Program-made: the position numbers and the translations under genes
From: an uncultured Clostridia bacterium
Lineage (GTDB): Bacteria > Bacillota > Clostridia > Oscillospirales > Oscillospiraceae
NCBI GenBank assembly: GCA_946547105.1
Contig: CAMNOV010000004.1
Span: forward strand, 1-57,641
Length of the DNA stretch: 57,641 nt
Direction of reading: 5' to 3'
The notes under the pieces: generated by a model
What the model saw: only the letters and a program-made list of their open reading frames with translations
What the model was told of the DNA's origin: nothing
Databases searched by the model: none
Shown: piece after piece, positions 1 through 8,056 of the stretch
How positions within the stretch are numbered: position 1 is the first letter of the stretch
Layout: every line of letters starts with the position of its first letter

Positions 1-371
1 TTGTTGCAGGTATCCATGGAGTCGTTGCCGCCGTTGTAGAAGAAATAGCGGACATTGTACTTTTTGAAGATCTCAAGGATCCGGCGATAATCCGTGTCGT
101 CCACTTCGGGATCCGCCATTTTGTAGCGGCAGGAGCCGAGCTCGGAAGAAGGGGTGTGCAGGAGCAGCTCCAACTCTTTCGGATCCTCTTCGTCCATCAC
201 GTAAAGCTTATCGTCCAGGACGCCGCGGATGCCGTGCGCCGCACCATAAACCTTGGTGATTTCCTCTGCCTCCAGCGCCGCGCGGATCACGCCGTAGGCG
301 CTGGCGTTGATCACGGCCGTGGGGCCGCCGGACTGTCCGAAAATGCAAGAGCCGATCAGTTTCTTGTTCAT
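1..371 (-). CDS. pfp: PPi-type 6-phosphofructokinase, N-terminal part
   Basis: This is the first 123 codons of a phosphofructokinase; the rest lies beyond the left edge. The frame opens with a GQSGGPTAVIN nucleotide/phosphate-binding loop near residue 10. It reaches a GGNDSMDT motif at the visible end, where ATP-dependent enzymes have GGDGS; the Asp/Asn-Asp form is typical of pyrophosphate-dependent PFKs. The expected reaction is reversible phosphorylation of fructose 6-phosphate in the cytoplasm. I chose the ATG at 371 because GGAGGA at 386-381 sits 9 nt upstream; an in-frame ATG at 377 is only 3 nt from it. The gene diverges from the aldolase gene, so two consecutive glycolytic steps share one control region. 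Phosphoryl-donor specificity is inferred from the motif only. Confidence 0.88.
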   Translation of the reverse strand, partial: MNKKLIGSCIFGQSGGPTAVINASAYGVIRAALEAEEITKVYGAAHGIRGVLDDKLYVMDEEDPKELELLLHTPSSELGSCRYKMADPEVDDTDYRRILEIFKKYNVRYFFYNGGNDSMDTCN

Positions 372-431
372 GAACATTTATCCTCCAATATTAGATAACA
401 AAAAATTTGCCGCATTTGTGTAATGTGCTTC

Positions 432-460
432 TTGATTATGCAACAGATTGAGGATATAAT
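432..460 (+). promoter_or_regulatory. Sigma-A-type promoter of the aldolase gene
   Basis: TTGATT (432-437), a 17-nt spacer and a perfect TATAAT (455-460) lie 70 nt upstream of the aldolase start codon. Transcription would begin near 467. Confidence 0.7.
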
Positions 461-468
461 ATAAAAGC

Positions 469-509
469 AAATTTGTAAATAGTCCAAATTCACAAATTTA
501 AACAAATTT
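469..509. repeat. ACAAATTT box cluster, possible operator
   Basis: Three copies of the octamer ACAAATTT occur just downstream of the aldolase -10 box: inverted at 469-476, direct at 492-499 and 502-509. The first two form an imperfect inverted repeat, 469-479 against 489-499. A further AAATTTGC lies at 403-410, close to the divergent phosphofructokinase start. Position over the start of transcription suits a repressor site for the glycolytic pair, but the regulator is unknown. The spacing does not match a Rex-type operator. Confidence 0.4.
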
Positions 510-530
510 TTGTTAAGGAGAGTAAAAAAG

Positions 531-1499
531 ATGCCTCTTGTCACAACGAAAGAAATGTTCGCAAAGGCTTATGACGGCGGTTATGCCGTTGGCGCCTTCA
601 ACGTCAATAACATGGAGATCGTCCAGGGCATTACCGAGGCTGCCGGCGAACTGAAGAGCCCGGTCATCCTTCAGGTTTCCAAAGGCGCCCGCGCCTATGC
701 CAACCATACTTATCTGGTCAAGCTCGTTGAGGCCGCTATCATCGAGAACCCGGAGATCCCCATCGCACTGCACCTTGACCACGGTGACACTTTTGAACTC
801 TGCAAAAACTGCATTGACGGCGGCTTTACCTCCGTTATGATCGACGCTTCCTCCAAATCCTTTGAAGAGAACATCGCGCTGACCCGTCAGGTCGTTGAAT
901 ATGCTCATGACCACGGCGTCGTCGTTGAGGCCGAGCTTGGCACGCTGGCCGGCGTGGAAGACGAAGTCTCCGTTGAGCACGGCAAGGAAAGCTATACTCA
1001 TCCCGAAGAGGTTGAGGAATTCGTGTCCCGCACCGGATGCGACTCCCTGGCTATCGCCATCGGCACTTCCCACGGCGCATACAAGTTCAAGGCTTCTCAG
1101 TGCACCCGCAACGAGGAAGGCATCCTGGTTCCGCCTCCGCTCCGCTTTGACGTTCTGGAAGAGTGCATCAAGCGCCTGCCCGGTTTCCCCATCGTTCTGC
1201 ACGGTTCTTCCTCCGTACCTCAGGAATTCGTGAAGATGGTCAACCAGTACGGCGGCAATATGCCCGACGCCATCGGCATCCCCGAAGATCAGCTGCGCAA
1301 GGCCGCCAAGCTCGCTGTCTGCAAGATCAATATCGACTCCGATATCCGTCTCGCCATGACCGCCAACATCCGCAAGTACTTTGCAGAGCATCCTGATCAC
1401 TTTGACCCGCGCCAGTACCTCAAGCCCGCTCGTCAGGCCGTCAAGGATATGGTCGCCCATAAGATAATCCACGTTCTCGGCTCCGACGGAAAAGCCTGA
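531..1499 (+). CDS. fba: Class II fructose-bisphosphate aldolase
   Basis: The 322-aa product is a zinc-dependent class II aldolase that cleaves fructose 1,6-bisphosphate to dihydroxyacetone phosphate and glyceraldehyde 3-phosphate. Visible family hallmarks are AFNVNNME near residue 25, HLDHGD around residue 82 (catalytic Asp and a zinc His), EAELGTLAG near 140, SHGAYKF with another metal His, and a phosphate-binding LHGSSS stretch near 225. The ATG at 531 is preceded by AAGGAG at 515-520. A sigma-A promoter and the ACAAATTT boxes precede it. The gene diverges from the phosphofructokinase gene and is followed after 36 nt by the degenerate P-type ATPase gene, so the two are probably co-transcribed. 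Confidence 0.95.
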   Translation: MPLVTTKEMFAKAYDGGYAVGAFNVNNMEIVQGITEAAGELKSPVILQVSKGARAYANHTYLVKLVEAAIIENPEIPIALHLDHGDTFELCKNCIDGGFTSVMIDASSKSFEENIALTRQVVEYAHDHGVVVEAELGTLAGVEDEVSVEHGKESYTHPEEVEEFVSRTGCDSLAIAIGTSHGAYKFKASQCTRNEEGILVPPPLRFDVLEECIKRLPGFPIVLHGSSSVPQEFVKMVNQYGGNMPDAIGIPEDQLRKAAKLAVCKINIDSDIRLAMTANIRKYFAEHPDHFDPRQYLKPARQAVKDMVAHKIIHVLGSDGKA

Positions 1500-1535
1500 T
1501 CCGCCTTCGATATATAAAACAGGGGAGTGGCAGTT

Positions 1536-3164
1536 ATGGATTCTCCTTTTAGCCAGATTAACTCGTATATGCAAAAACTGCCGCGCAGCAGCGGAAAAGC
1601 GGACGGTCTTCTGATCGGCCGTCTGGTTGTTGCCGCTCTGCTTCTGGCTGCGGTTCAGTTCATGGACCTGCTGCCTGGACTCAAAATCGTACTCATGCTG
1701 CTGTCTGTGCTTGTGGCAGGATATGACGTTCTTCTTGATCTGGTCGATGCGGTTTTGAATCATGACTTTTTCTCCGCTCCCGCCGTCATGGTGCTGATCA
1801 TCGTTTTGTCCTTCCTGATCAGTACCGGCCTGGAAGGCGCCGTTTGCATGATCCTGTATCAGCTTGGGCTCGTTCTTGTCAATTTCACGCTGGAAAAAAC
1901 CAGACGATCCGCCCTCGAGCTGCTGAGCCGCTCCGATCCGGATCTCCGAGACAGAGCCTCGCTTGTCATTGAAGATGAGCAGGCAGGGGAGACGGAGCTG
2001 CAGAAGGAGATCGCCGCTGCCGCCAGCAAGGTATTAAAGTGTCTGGTCCTTTTGGCAGTTGCTTTTGCCATTATTATGCCGCTCGCGACCAGTCTTACCG
2101 TCCGTGAATCCCTGCGGCGCGCGATGATCATCCTGGCTATCAGCCTGCCGGTATCCGTTCTAGCTTCGTTGCCGATGGCCGGGATCGTCGGGATCAGCTT
2201 TGCCACGCGATTCGGCGTTCTGTTCAATCATGCCCGTGTTCTGGAAAAGCTCCGTCAGATTAAGACCGCCGTCATTGATAAAAACGGTATTTTTGCTGAA
2301 AGTCAGCCAGAATTTCTCGGCGTAAAGACCAGCATCCTGGACAGCGAAACCTTTATGGAATTCGTTTCTCATGCCGTCTATTATTCCGATCAGGCTTTTG
2401 CCAAAGCGATTTTAGCCGCACAGGACCGCGAATATCGCCTGGATCTGATCAGCGATTTCAAGGACATCCCCGGCAGCGGCGTTGACGTTAAAATCGGAGG
2501 CGCGGACGTCACTCTGGCCAAGCGTGAGCTTCTGACCGAGAGGGGAGAGGCTGTTCCTTACGAAGGCAAGGAAGATAACAGCGTCTATTATCTGATGGTC
2601 GCCGGAAAGTATATCGGCAAGGTTCTCATGTCCGATCATCTGAATCAGAAGAACACCAAGCTGATTCCTGACCTGAAGAAAGCCGGTGTGGAACACTGTA
2701 TCCTGCTCACCGAAGACAGCAAAGAGGAAAGCGAGCAGCTCGGCATGAGTCTGAACGCCGACGAGGTCTATTCGGAATTCACCGACGAGACGAAACTCCA
2801 GTATCTGGAAAGCCTCGAACGACAGGATACCATGTATCTTTACGCGAACAGTCTGCAGGCACACAGCAACGCCGCCGTCGATATCCGGGTCAACAAAAAA
2901 GGGAAGTATGCGGATGCACTGGTCAATCCGGCCAAACTGGAGCTTTTCCCGGAAACGATCCGACTGAGTCAGCGCGTTCAGGAAATCTGTGCGGAAAACG
3001 TATTCTTCGCATTTATTGTTAAGGCCATTCTTTTGTTCTTGGCTTTGACCGGAAACTGCACGGTATGGTTTGCCATATTCCTTGATTTTGCCGCCGCGGT
3101 CGCGACAGTCCTCAATACGATCCGCGTGACAAAGGATCCTCTGATCGAGCTTCCCAAAATCTAA
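1536..3164 (+). CDS. Degenerate P1B-type ATPase-like membrane protein
   Basis: This 542-aa frame aligns along its length with the core of heavy-metal P-type ATPases, but the catalytic signatures are altered. The membrane CPC motif reads LPV (204-206). The phosphorylation loop DKTGT reads DKNGI (248-252), keeping the Asp. The nucleotide-domain HP reads QA near 288. TGD of the hinge reads TED (392-394), and GDGxND is unrecognisable near 436-445 (YLYANS). The actuator domain between the second and third helix pairs is cut to about 45 residues. Retained are the GSGV turn of the N domain (313-316) and the C-terminal helix pair. The start is ATG 1536, with AGGGGAG at 1521-1527; an upstream in-frame GTG would overlap that site. 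The frame is open throughout, so it is a conserved pseudo-pump rather than a decaying gene. Function is unknown. Confidence 0.75.
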   Translation: MDSPFSQINSYMQKLPRSSGKADGLLIGRLVVAALLLAAVQFMDLLPGLKIVLMLLSVLVAGYDVLLDLVDAVLNHDFFSAPAVMVLIIVLSFLISTGLEGAVCMILYQLGLVLVNFTLEKTRRSALELLSRSDPDLRDRASLVIEDEQAGETELQKEIAAAASKVLKCLVLLAVAFAIIMPLATSLTVRESLRRAMIILAISLPVSVLASLPMAGIVGISFATRFGVLFNHARVLEKLRQIKTAVIDKNGIFAESQPEFLGVKTSILDSETFMEFVSHAVYYSDQAFAKAILAAQDREYRLDLISDFKDIPGSGVDVKIGGADVTLAKRELLTERGEAVPYEGKEDNSVYYLMVAGKYIGKVLMSDHLNQKNTKLIPDLKKAGVEHCILLTEDSKEESEQLGMSLNADEVYSEFTDETKLQYLESLERQDTMYLYANSLQAHSNAAVDIRVNKKGKYADALVNPAKLELFPETIRLSQRVQEICAENVFFAFIVKAILLFLALTGNCTVWFAIFLDFAAAVATVLNTIRVTKDPLIELPKI

Positions 3165-3169
3165 ACCAA

Positions 3170-3202
3170 AAACTGCGCAGCCTGAGAATGGCTGCGCAGT
3201 TT
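3170..3202 (+). terminator. Hairpin terminator after the ATPase-like gene
   Basis: A perfect 13-bp stem (3170-3182 with 3190-3202) around a 7-nt loop starts 5 nt after the stop codon. The following tail, TTTATTCTATT, is only moderately T-rich. The next gene's -35 box begins at 3209. Confidence 0.7.
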
Positions 3203-3208
3203 ATTCTA

Positions 3209-3237
3209 TTGACAAATCCGGCTGCTGGTTATATAGT
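3209..3237 (+). promoter_or_regulatory. Sigma-A-type promoter of the first Xer gene
   Basis: Perfect TTGACA (3209-3214), 17-nt spacer, TATAGT (3232-3237). The predicted start is near 3244, giving a leader of about 106 nt before the recombinase ATG at 3350. Confidence 0.75.
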
Positions 3238-3245
3238 AAAGACAA

Positions 3246-3279
3246 CGGGGAAGGAAACCTCTTCCCCGAAGCCTTTTTT
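3246..3279 (+). promoter_or_regulatory. Terminator-like hairpin in the Xer leader
   Basis: CGGGGAAG (3246-3253) pairs with CTTCCCCG (3261-3268) around a 7-nt loop, followed after 5 nt by TTTTTT (3274-3279). It lies at the very 5' end of the predicted transcript and could act as an attenuator or a stabilising 5' hairpin. The gap before the T-run makes efficient termination doubtful. Confidence 0.35.
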
Positions 3280-3349
3280 CCTTCTTGGTTCGCATAATAT
3301 CAATTTAGCGAACTTAGAACAGCACTTCAACACGGAAAGGAGCCCTCTC

Positions 3350-4348
3350 ATGAATCTGGACCAGATCAATGATATTCCCGATATTCTCATGGAATTTCTT
3401 GAATATCATTCCACGGTGCGCGGCCATTCCGATCGCACTGTCGCCGCTTATTATTTAGATCTGAAAATTCTGTTTCGATATTTAAAACGCCGCAGACATC
3501 TGGTCGATCCGAAAACTCCTTTTCATGAAATCGATATTACCGATGTTGACCTGGACTTCATCAAAGCCATCCGAATGGAAGAGCTTTACCGGTATCAATC
3601 ATTCTCTCCTGAAATGCAGAATTCCAGCCAGGCTCTGTCTGCGGCCAGCCGCTGCCGCCGGACGTCTTCTGTCAAATCGTTCTTCAATTATCTCACTGTA
3701 AAGCGCCATCTGCTGGACCATAACATCTGCCAGGAGCTTGATATGCCAAAGCGTCAGGCCTCGCTTCCCAAATATCTTGAAGAATCCGAATGCGAGCGTC
3801 TGCTCAACGCCTGTGACGGCCCATATGCCTTGCGTGATTACTGTATGTTAATGCTGTTTATGTCCTGCGGGCTCCGTGTTTCCGAATTGGTTTCATTGAA
3901 CACAACCGATTTATATGAGGATCATCTGCGGGTCCTCGGCAAAGGCAATAAAGAACGCGTCGTTTACTTCGGTGAAGGCTGTCGGGAGGCCATTGACGAT
4001 TATCTGATGGTCCGAGACGAGGAAAAAATCGTTCCCGAGGACAAATCAGCCCTGTTTATCAGCCGGGACAATCGTCGGATCAGTGTGCGCGGCGTACAAA
4101 AAATGGTCGAAAAGAAGTTAAAACTGGCTGGTTTGGATGCAACAAGGTACTCGCCGCACAAATTGAGGCATACGGCCGCAACGCTGATGCTCAAAAACGG
4201 CGTGGATACCCGAGCGCTGCAGGAAGTGCTCGGCCACAGCAATCTGAACACAACGCAGATCTATACGCATCTGGATAATGCCGCCCTCCATGAAGCTGCG
4301 ATGGCCAACCCGATCGGGCGAAAGCACAAATCAGAGATCGAAAAATAG
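3350..4348 (+). CDS. Tyrosine recombinase, XerC/XerD family
   Basis: This 332-aa site-specific recombinase has the full tyrosine recombinase active site: Arg176 (GLRVSEL), Lys201 (GKGNKER), His270 and Arg273 (HKLRH), His296 (GHSN) and nucleophile Tyr305. Residues 1-130 look like the SAM-like core-binding domain. Such enzymes join strands through a 3'-phosphotyrosine link; likely roles are chromosome dimer resolution or a dedicated integration event. GGAAAGGAG at 3334-3342 sets the ATG at 3350; upstream in-frame codons would run into the preceding terminator. It has its own promoter and a bidirectional terminator. A second, shorter Xer protein is encoded at 13054-13944, so either could be the dif recombinase; I do not assign C or D. 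Confidence 0.9.
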   Translation: MNLDQINDIPDILMEFLEYHSTVRGHSDRTVAAYYLDLKILFRYLKRRRHLVDPKTPFHEIDITDVDLDFIKAIRMEELYRYQSFSPEMQNSSQALSAASRCRRTSSVKSFFNYLTVKRHLLDHNICQELDMPKRQASLPKYLEESECERLLNACDGPYALRDYCMLMLFMSCGLRVSELVSLNTTDLYEDHLRVLGKGNKERVVYFGEGCREAIDDYLMVRDEEKIVPEDKSALFISRDNRRISVRGVQKMVEKKLKLAGLDATRYSPHKLRHTAATLMLKNGVDTRALQEVLGHSNLNTTQIYTHLDNAALHEAAMANPIGRKHKSEIEK

Positions 4349-4349
4349 C

Positions 4350-4386
4350 AAAAAATAACTCCTCGTAATTTGAGGAGTTATTTTTT
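4350..4386. terminator. Bidirectional terminator between Xer gene and radA
   Basis: A 15-nt arm (4350-4364) pairs with 4372-4386 around a 7-nt loop. It has A-runs on one side and T-runs on the other, so it can stop transcription from both convergent genes. It overlaps the radA stop codon. Confidence 0.85.
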
Positions 4387-5752
4387 ATTCACGTCGCAAA
4401 ACGGCAGCGCAGGCTTCGCTGACATTCCTGACCGGGATCAGTTGCAGACCGGCAGGCGCCTTAATCTCATCCCTGACATGCGCCGGGATCACACAGCGGC
4501 GAAATCCCAGCCGGGCGATCTCAGCCAGCCGCTGATTGATCATGCTGACGCTTCGGATCTCGCCTGAGAGGCCGACTTCTCCGATGGCGGCCAGATCCAG
4601 ACCGAGCGGACGATCCAAATAACTGGAGGCCACAGCCAGGATCGTTGCAAGGTCAGCGGCCGGTTCATCCAGTGATAATCCGCCGATGACGTTGATATAG
4701 GCGTCACAGCCGGAGACGTTCAGGCCGCAGCGCTTTTCCAGGACAGCCAACAGCATGGCAGCCCGATTGTAATCCAACCCGTTGCAGCGACGCGAGGCGT
4801 TATAATTTGCCGAGCTGACGAGTGCCTGGACTTCCGCCAGGATCGGTCGGCTGCCTTCAATAACACAAGCCACACAGGTACCCGGTGCGTTTTCCGGCCG
4901 GCCGCTGAGCAGGAGTTCCGAAGGATTATCAACGCCGTGCAGACCGTCCTGCACCATTTCAAATACGCCGATCTCATTGGTCGAGCCGAAACGGTTTTTA
5001 GCAGCGCGCAGAATGCGAAAGCTCGTGCTACGTTCCCCCTCGAAATACAGAACGCAGTCGACCATGTGCTCCAGCACTTTCGGACCGGCGATACTCCCCT
5101 CTTTGTTGACGTGCCCGACGACAAAAATGGTGATCCCCTGCTCCTTGGTCACCCGCATCAGACGCATCGTACACTCGCGCACCTGCGTGATGCTGCCGGG
5201 CGCCGAGCTGATATCGGCGTCGCATACCGTCTGGATCGAGTCGATAATGACCAGATCCGGCTTGAGCGCGTCGATCCCGGACAGGATCTTATCCAGATCT
5301 GTTTCCGCCAGGACGTATAAATGATCATTCTCGATACCAAGACGCGTTGCGCGAAGTTTCAGCTGCCGCTCGCTCTCCTCACCGGTCACATAGAGGATCT
5401 TGCCACCCTGCCCGACACTGCCGCAGGTCTGCAGCAGAAGCGTTGATTTGCCGATACCGGGTGCGCCGCCGACCAGGACCAGAGAGCCGATCACCGCTCC
5501 GCCGCCAAGCACGCGGTCAAATTCCGAAATACCGGTCGTAAAGCGGATCTCTGCACTCATATCCAGATCCGAAATCTTTTTCGGCTTTGGTGCGAAAAAG
5601 CTGCGAGATCCGCTTTTTGCACCGCTGGAGGAATCCAATTTCACTTCCACCAGCGTATTCCAGGCGCCGCAGCTGGGACACTTCCCTGCCCAATGCGCGC
5701 TTTCCGCGCCGCATTCGCTGCAGCAATACAGGCTTTTCAGTTTGTTTGCCAT
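4385..5752 (-). CDS. radA: DNA repair protein RadA
   Basis: The 455-aa product is a RecA-like ATPase and branch-migration helicase used in recombinational repair. It starts with a C4 zinc finger (Cys11, 14, 25, 28). Walker A is GGAPGIGKST at 95-104, and the RadA-specific KNRFG is at 252-256. The remaining 200 residues match the Lon-protease-like C-terminal domain. I start it at ATG 5752, with GGAG 9 nt upstream; an upstream in-frame ATG at 5791 lies inside the amidase gene and has no such site. It follows the amidase gene by 19 nt. A sigma-A promoter overlapping the amidase start codon (6487-6515) would supply vegetative radA mRNA. Confidence 0.95.
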   Translation of the reverse strand: MANKLKSLYCCSECGAESAHWAGKCPSCGAWNTLVEVKLDSSSGAKSGSRSFFAPKPKKISDLDMSAEIRFTTGISEFDRVLGGGAVIGSLVLVGGAPGIGKSTLLLQTCGSVGQGGKILYVTGEESERQLKLRATRLGIENDHLYVLAETDLDKILSGIDALKPDLVIIDSIQTVCDADISSAPGSITQVRECTMRLMRVTKEQGITIFVVGHVNKEGSIAGPKVLEHMVDCVLYFEGERSTSFRILRAAKNRFGSTNEIGVFEMVQDGLHGVDNPSELLLSGRPENAPGTCVACVIEGSRPILAEVQALVSSANYNASRRCNGLDYNRAAMLLAVLEKRCGLNVSGCDAYINVIGGLSLDEPAADLATILAVASSYLDRPLGLDLAAIGEVGLSGEIRSVSMINQRLAEIARLGFRRCVIPAHVRDEIKAPAGLQLIPVRNVSEACAAVLRRE

Positions 5753-5771
5753 CTTTTGTATCTCCGTTCGT

Positions 5772-6488
5772 TCAGAGGATTTCGCTTTCATTCAGATATT
5801 GAAGCAGCGAGCCCGCCAGCACCAGGGCGATCGAGCACTGATAGGATCCGCCGCAAAGCTTCTGAACTTCAAAATTATTGGACATGAAGCCGCATTCGAC
5901 CAGGATGGCCGGACACGAAACATGCGAAGTGATATACAGCGCCTTCGGCGCCGGTTCTGCCACACGCCGATTCTGAGGGTCAAGCAGCGCGATCAGATTC
6001 TGATGACAGCGTCGGCCAAGCTCCGCGCTCCCCTCGCTTGCTGCATATAATACCTGGGCACCGCTCGGCTGGCTTGTTGGGAAATCGTTTTGATGGATAC
6101 TGATGAGGATCGCTGCGGGCGTTTCGTTGACGATCTCCGTGCGTCGCACCAGGTCCTCGTGCTCGCTGTACTGTGAATACTCGCCGCTGGCCGAATCGTC
6201 GCTGCGAGTCATGAGGATCGGCTGCCCCAGGAGTTCGGACAAACAGCGCAGCTTCAAAGCGATCGCAAGGTTGATATCGCTTTCCTTGCTGCCGTCATCG
6301 GAAATCGCGCCGCCGTCAAATCCCCCATGTCCGGGGTCGATCACCAGCGTATACAAGCCTGCCGGCGCGTTACTGCCAAGACGCTCTGTACTGCGCAGCA
6401 AAAAGATCAGCGATAAAACAACGCAGGAAATCAGCATCAGCAGAAACGCCAGCTTCGGCAGCCGGTCTTTCCATTGTTTTTGATTCAT
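5772..6488 (-). CDS. cwlD: N-acetylmuramoyl-L-alanine amidase, CwlD-like
   Basis: The 238-aa protein has an uncleaved signal anchor (residues 12-31) and an Amidase_3 domain. Its zinc ligands and catalytic residues are His54 (DPGHGG), Glu69 (SKESD), His132 (SIHQND) and Glu198 (VECGF). Length, single domain and position next to spoIVA point to CwlD, which removes stem peptides to start muramic-delta-lactam formation in spore cortex. That role is known for the family; here it is inferred from context. The ATG at 6488 has only a weak GGA upstream and overlaps a TATAAT box. It lies 34 nt after spoIVA, so a sigma-E transcript from the spoIVA promoter would carry both genes. Confidence 0.88.
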   Translation of the reverse strand: MNQKQWKDRLPKLAFLLMLISCVVLSLIFLLRSTERLGSNAPAGLYTLVIDPGHGGFDGGAISDDGSKESDINLAIALKLRCLSELLGQPILMTRSDDSASGEYSQYSEHEDLVRRTEIVNETPAAILISIHQNDFPTSQPSGAQVLYAASEGSAELGRRCHQNLIALLDPQNRRVAEPAPKALYITSHVSCPAILVECGFMSNNFEVQKLCGGSYQCSIALVLAGSLLQYLNESEIL

Positions 6489-6515
6489 TATACTTGTTCC
6501 GACCGATCAAGTCAA
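6487..6515 (-). promoter_or_regulatory. Sigma-A-type promoter overlapping the cwlD start
   Basis: On the minus strand TTGACT (6515-6510), a 17-nt spacer and perfect TATAAT (6492-6487) overlap the cwlD ATG (6488-6486). The predicted start near 6480 is downstream of that ATG, so such a transcript would miss the cwlD start codon and serve radA instead. Confidence 0.6.
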
Positions 6516-6522
6516 ATCTTCC

Positions 6523-8001
6523 TTACAGAAGAAGACAGATCAGACCGCTGCAGCTTTCGTTGATCACGCGCTGGAGTGTTTCCCTGAGCTTCATGCGTAC
6601 GTTTTCAGGGAGATTGTCGATTTTGCTGCGAAGTCCTTCTTCAGCCAGTTCATTCAGTGATTTTCCGAAAATATTGGATTCCCAGATTCTGTTTACGTCT
6701 CCATCAAAACCCTGCAGCAGAAAACTGATGATCTCCTCGGAAGCCGCTTCTCCTCCAATGGCTGGACTGACCTCCGTTTGTACTTCGGTCGTCATCATAT
6801 GGATCGCCGGGGCATTGGCTTGCAGATGAACGCTGTATTTTCCGTTCTGCCTGATGATCTGCGGCTCTTCCAAATGCATTTGAGCAGCGCTCGGATAAAC
6901 GACCCCATAACCTGTCGTCTTGACTTCTTCCAGGGCTTCGCGGATTTGTTCATATTCCGACCGCATCGCGGCCAGATCGCTCAGGATCGAGATCAGATCT
7001 CCATCACTTTCGATCGTCAATCCCGTCTCTTTGCTGATTGTTTCATAATACAAGGATCGCGGCAAGTCGGCAGAAACCGCCATACTTCCCTGTCCGAGAT
7101 CAAGATCAAAGCTTCGGATCGTACTGATTAGCTCCTCGCCTGCCATCTCGTTTACCATTTGCCGCAGATCTTTGATCTTATGCAATTGATCAACGCGATC
7201 GATCATCAGATCCATCAGCTTCTTCTTCAGCTCATTGTCATCCGGCAGGGCGTCCACCCAGTCAGGAACGAATATACTCAGAGACTTGATCGGAAATTCT
7301 TCAAGCACAGAGTTTAAAACCGCGCTGATATCTTCTTCATCCAGACTGAGGCAGTTTATACAGTGACATTCGACACCGTATTGATCGGATAACTGCCCGG
7401 CAAGCTGATGCGTCTCGGGTGCCTTTGGTTTGGCACTGTTCAAAATCAAGGCGAACGGCTTTCCGAGCTCCTGCAGCTCATGGATCACGCGTTCTTCCGC
7501 TTCCAGAAACGCTTCCCGCGGAAGATCTCCAAAGCTTCCGTCCGTCGTGATGACGATCCCGATGCTGGAATGATCCCGGATCACTTTTTGCGTTCCGGTC
7601 TCCGCCGCCTCTGTAATCGTCACCTCATGATCGAACCATGGCGTCGTGACCATACGCTCCGAACCGTCCTCATATTGACCGGCGGCCCCGTCGACCATGT
7701 AACCGACGCAGTCGATCAGACGGACGGAGAGCTCCGTTCCGTCCGGGAGCGTGATCTGCGCCGCGTCCTCCGGCACGAATTTTGGCTCCACGGTCATAAT
7801 CGTCCGACCGGAAGCGCTTTGTGGCAGTTCATCCTTAGCGCGCTCCCGCAGATAAGGATCGTCAATATTCGGGATGACCAGCGTTTCCATAAAACGCTTG
7901 ATAAAACTGGATTTTCCCGTTCTGACTGGACCGACAACACCGAGAAGGAAGGATCCTCCCGTCCGTTCCGCCAGGTCATGATAGATATTGCATTCAGACA
8001 T
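6523..8001 (-). CDS. spoIVA: Stage IV sporulation protein A (coat morphogenetic ATPase)
   Basis: This 492-aa protein matches SpoIVA, the ATPase that polymerises on the forespore outer membrane to build the basement layer of the coat. Walker A is GPVRTGKSS at 24-32. The usual SpoIVA N-terminus, a middle region rich in acidic residues, and the hydrophobic C-terminal tail that anchors to SpoVM-decorated membrane (ending ICLLL) are all present. Start ATG 8001 is set by GGAGG at 8013-8009; an upstream TTG is too close to it. A near-consensus sigma-E promoter lies 36-65 nt upstream. The Shine-Dalgarno is one arm of a 10-bp hairpin that can form only in mRNA read through from the upstream NIF3-like gene. 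Confidence 0.96.
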   Translation of the reverse strand: MSECNIYHDLAERTGGSFLLGVVGPVRTGKSSFIKRFMETLVIPNIDDPYLRERAKDELPQSASGRTIMTVEPKFVPEDAAQITLPDGTELSVRLIDCVGYMVDGAAGQYEDGSERMVTTPWFDHEVTITEAAETGTQKVIRDHSSIGIVITTDGSFGDLPREAFLEAEERVIHELQELGKPFALILNSAKPKAPETHQLAGQLSDQYGVECHCINCLSLDEEDISAVLNSVLEEFPIKSLSIFVPDWVDALPDDNELKKKLMDLMIDRVDQLHKIKDLRQMVNEMAGEELISTIRSFDLDLGQGSMAVSADLPRSLYYETISKETGLTIESDGDLISILSDLAAMRSEYEQIREALEEVKTTGYGVVYPSAAQMHLEEPQIIRQNGKYSVHLQANAPAIHMMTTEVQTEVSPAIGGEAASEEIISFLLQGFDGDVNRIWESNIFGKSLNELAEEGLRSKIDNLPENVRMKLRETLQRVINESCSGLICLLL

Positions 8002-8007
8002 AAACAA

Positions 8008-8056
8008 GCCTCCGCTTCTTCAATCTCGTTTGTACGAGTGTATGAAAAGCGGAGGC
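8008..8056 (-). promoter_or_regulatory. Hairpin masking the spoIVA ribosome-binding site
   Basis: A perfect 10-bp inverted repeat pairs 8056-8047 (5' arm) with 8017-8008 (3' arm), which contains the GGAGG of spoIVA. A 5-bp inner stem (8038-8034 with 8029-8025) has a 4-nt loop. The 5' arm lies between the -35 and -10 boxes of the sigma-E promoter, so a sigma-E transcript lacks it and leaves the site free. Confidence 0.65.

Noticed and set aside
469-499. Rex-type redox operator before fba
   Set aside because: The arms look similar to TTGTnAA, but the spacing is longer than the 18-bp Rex site.
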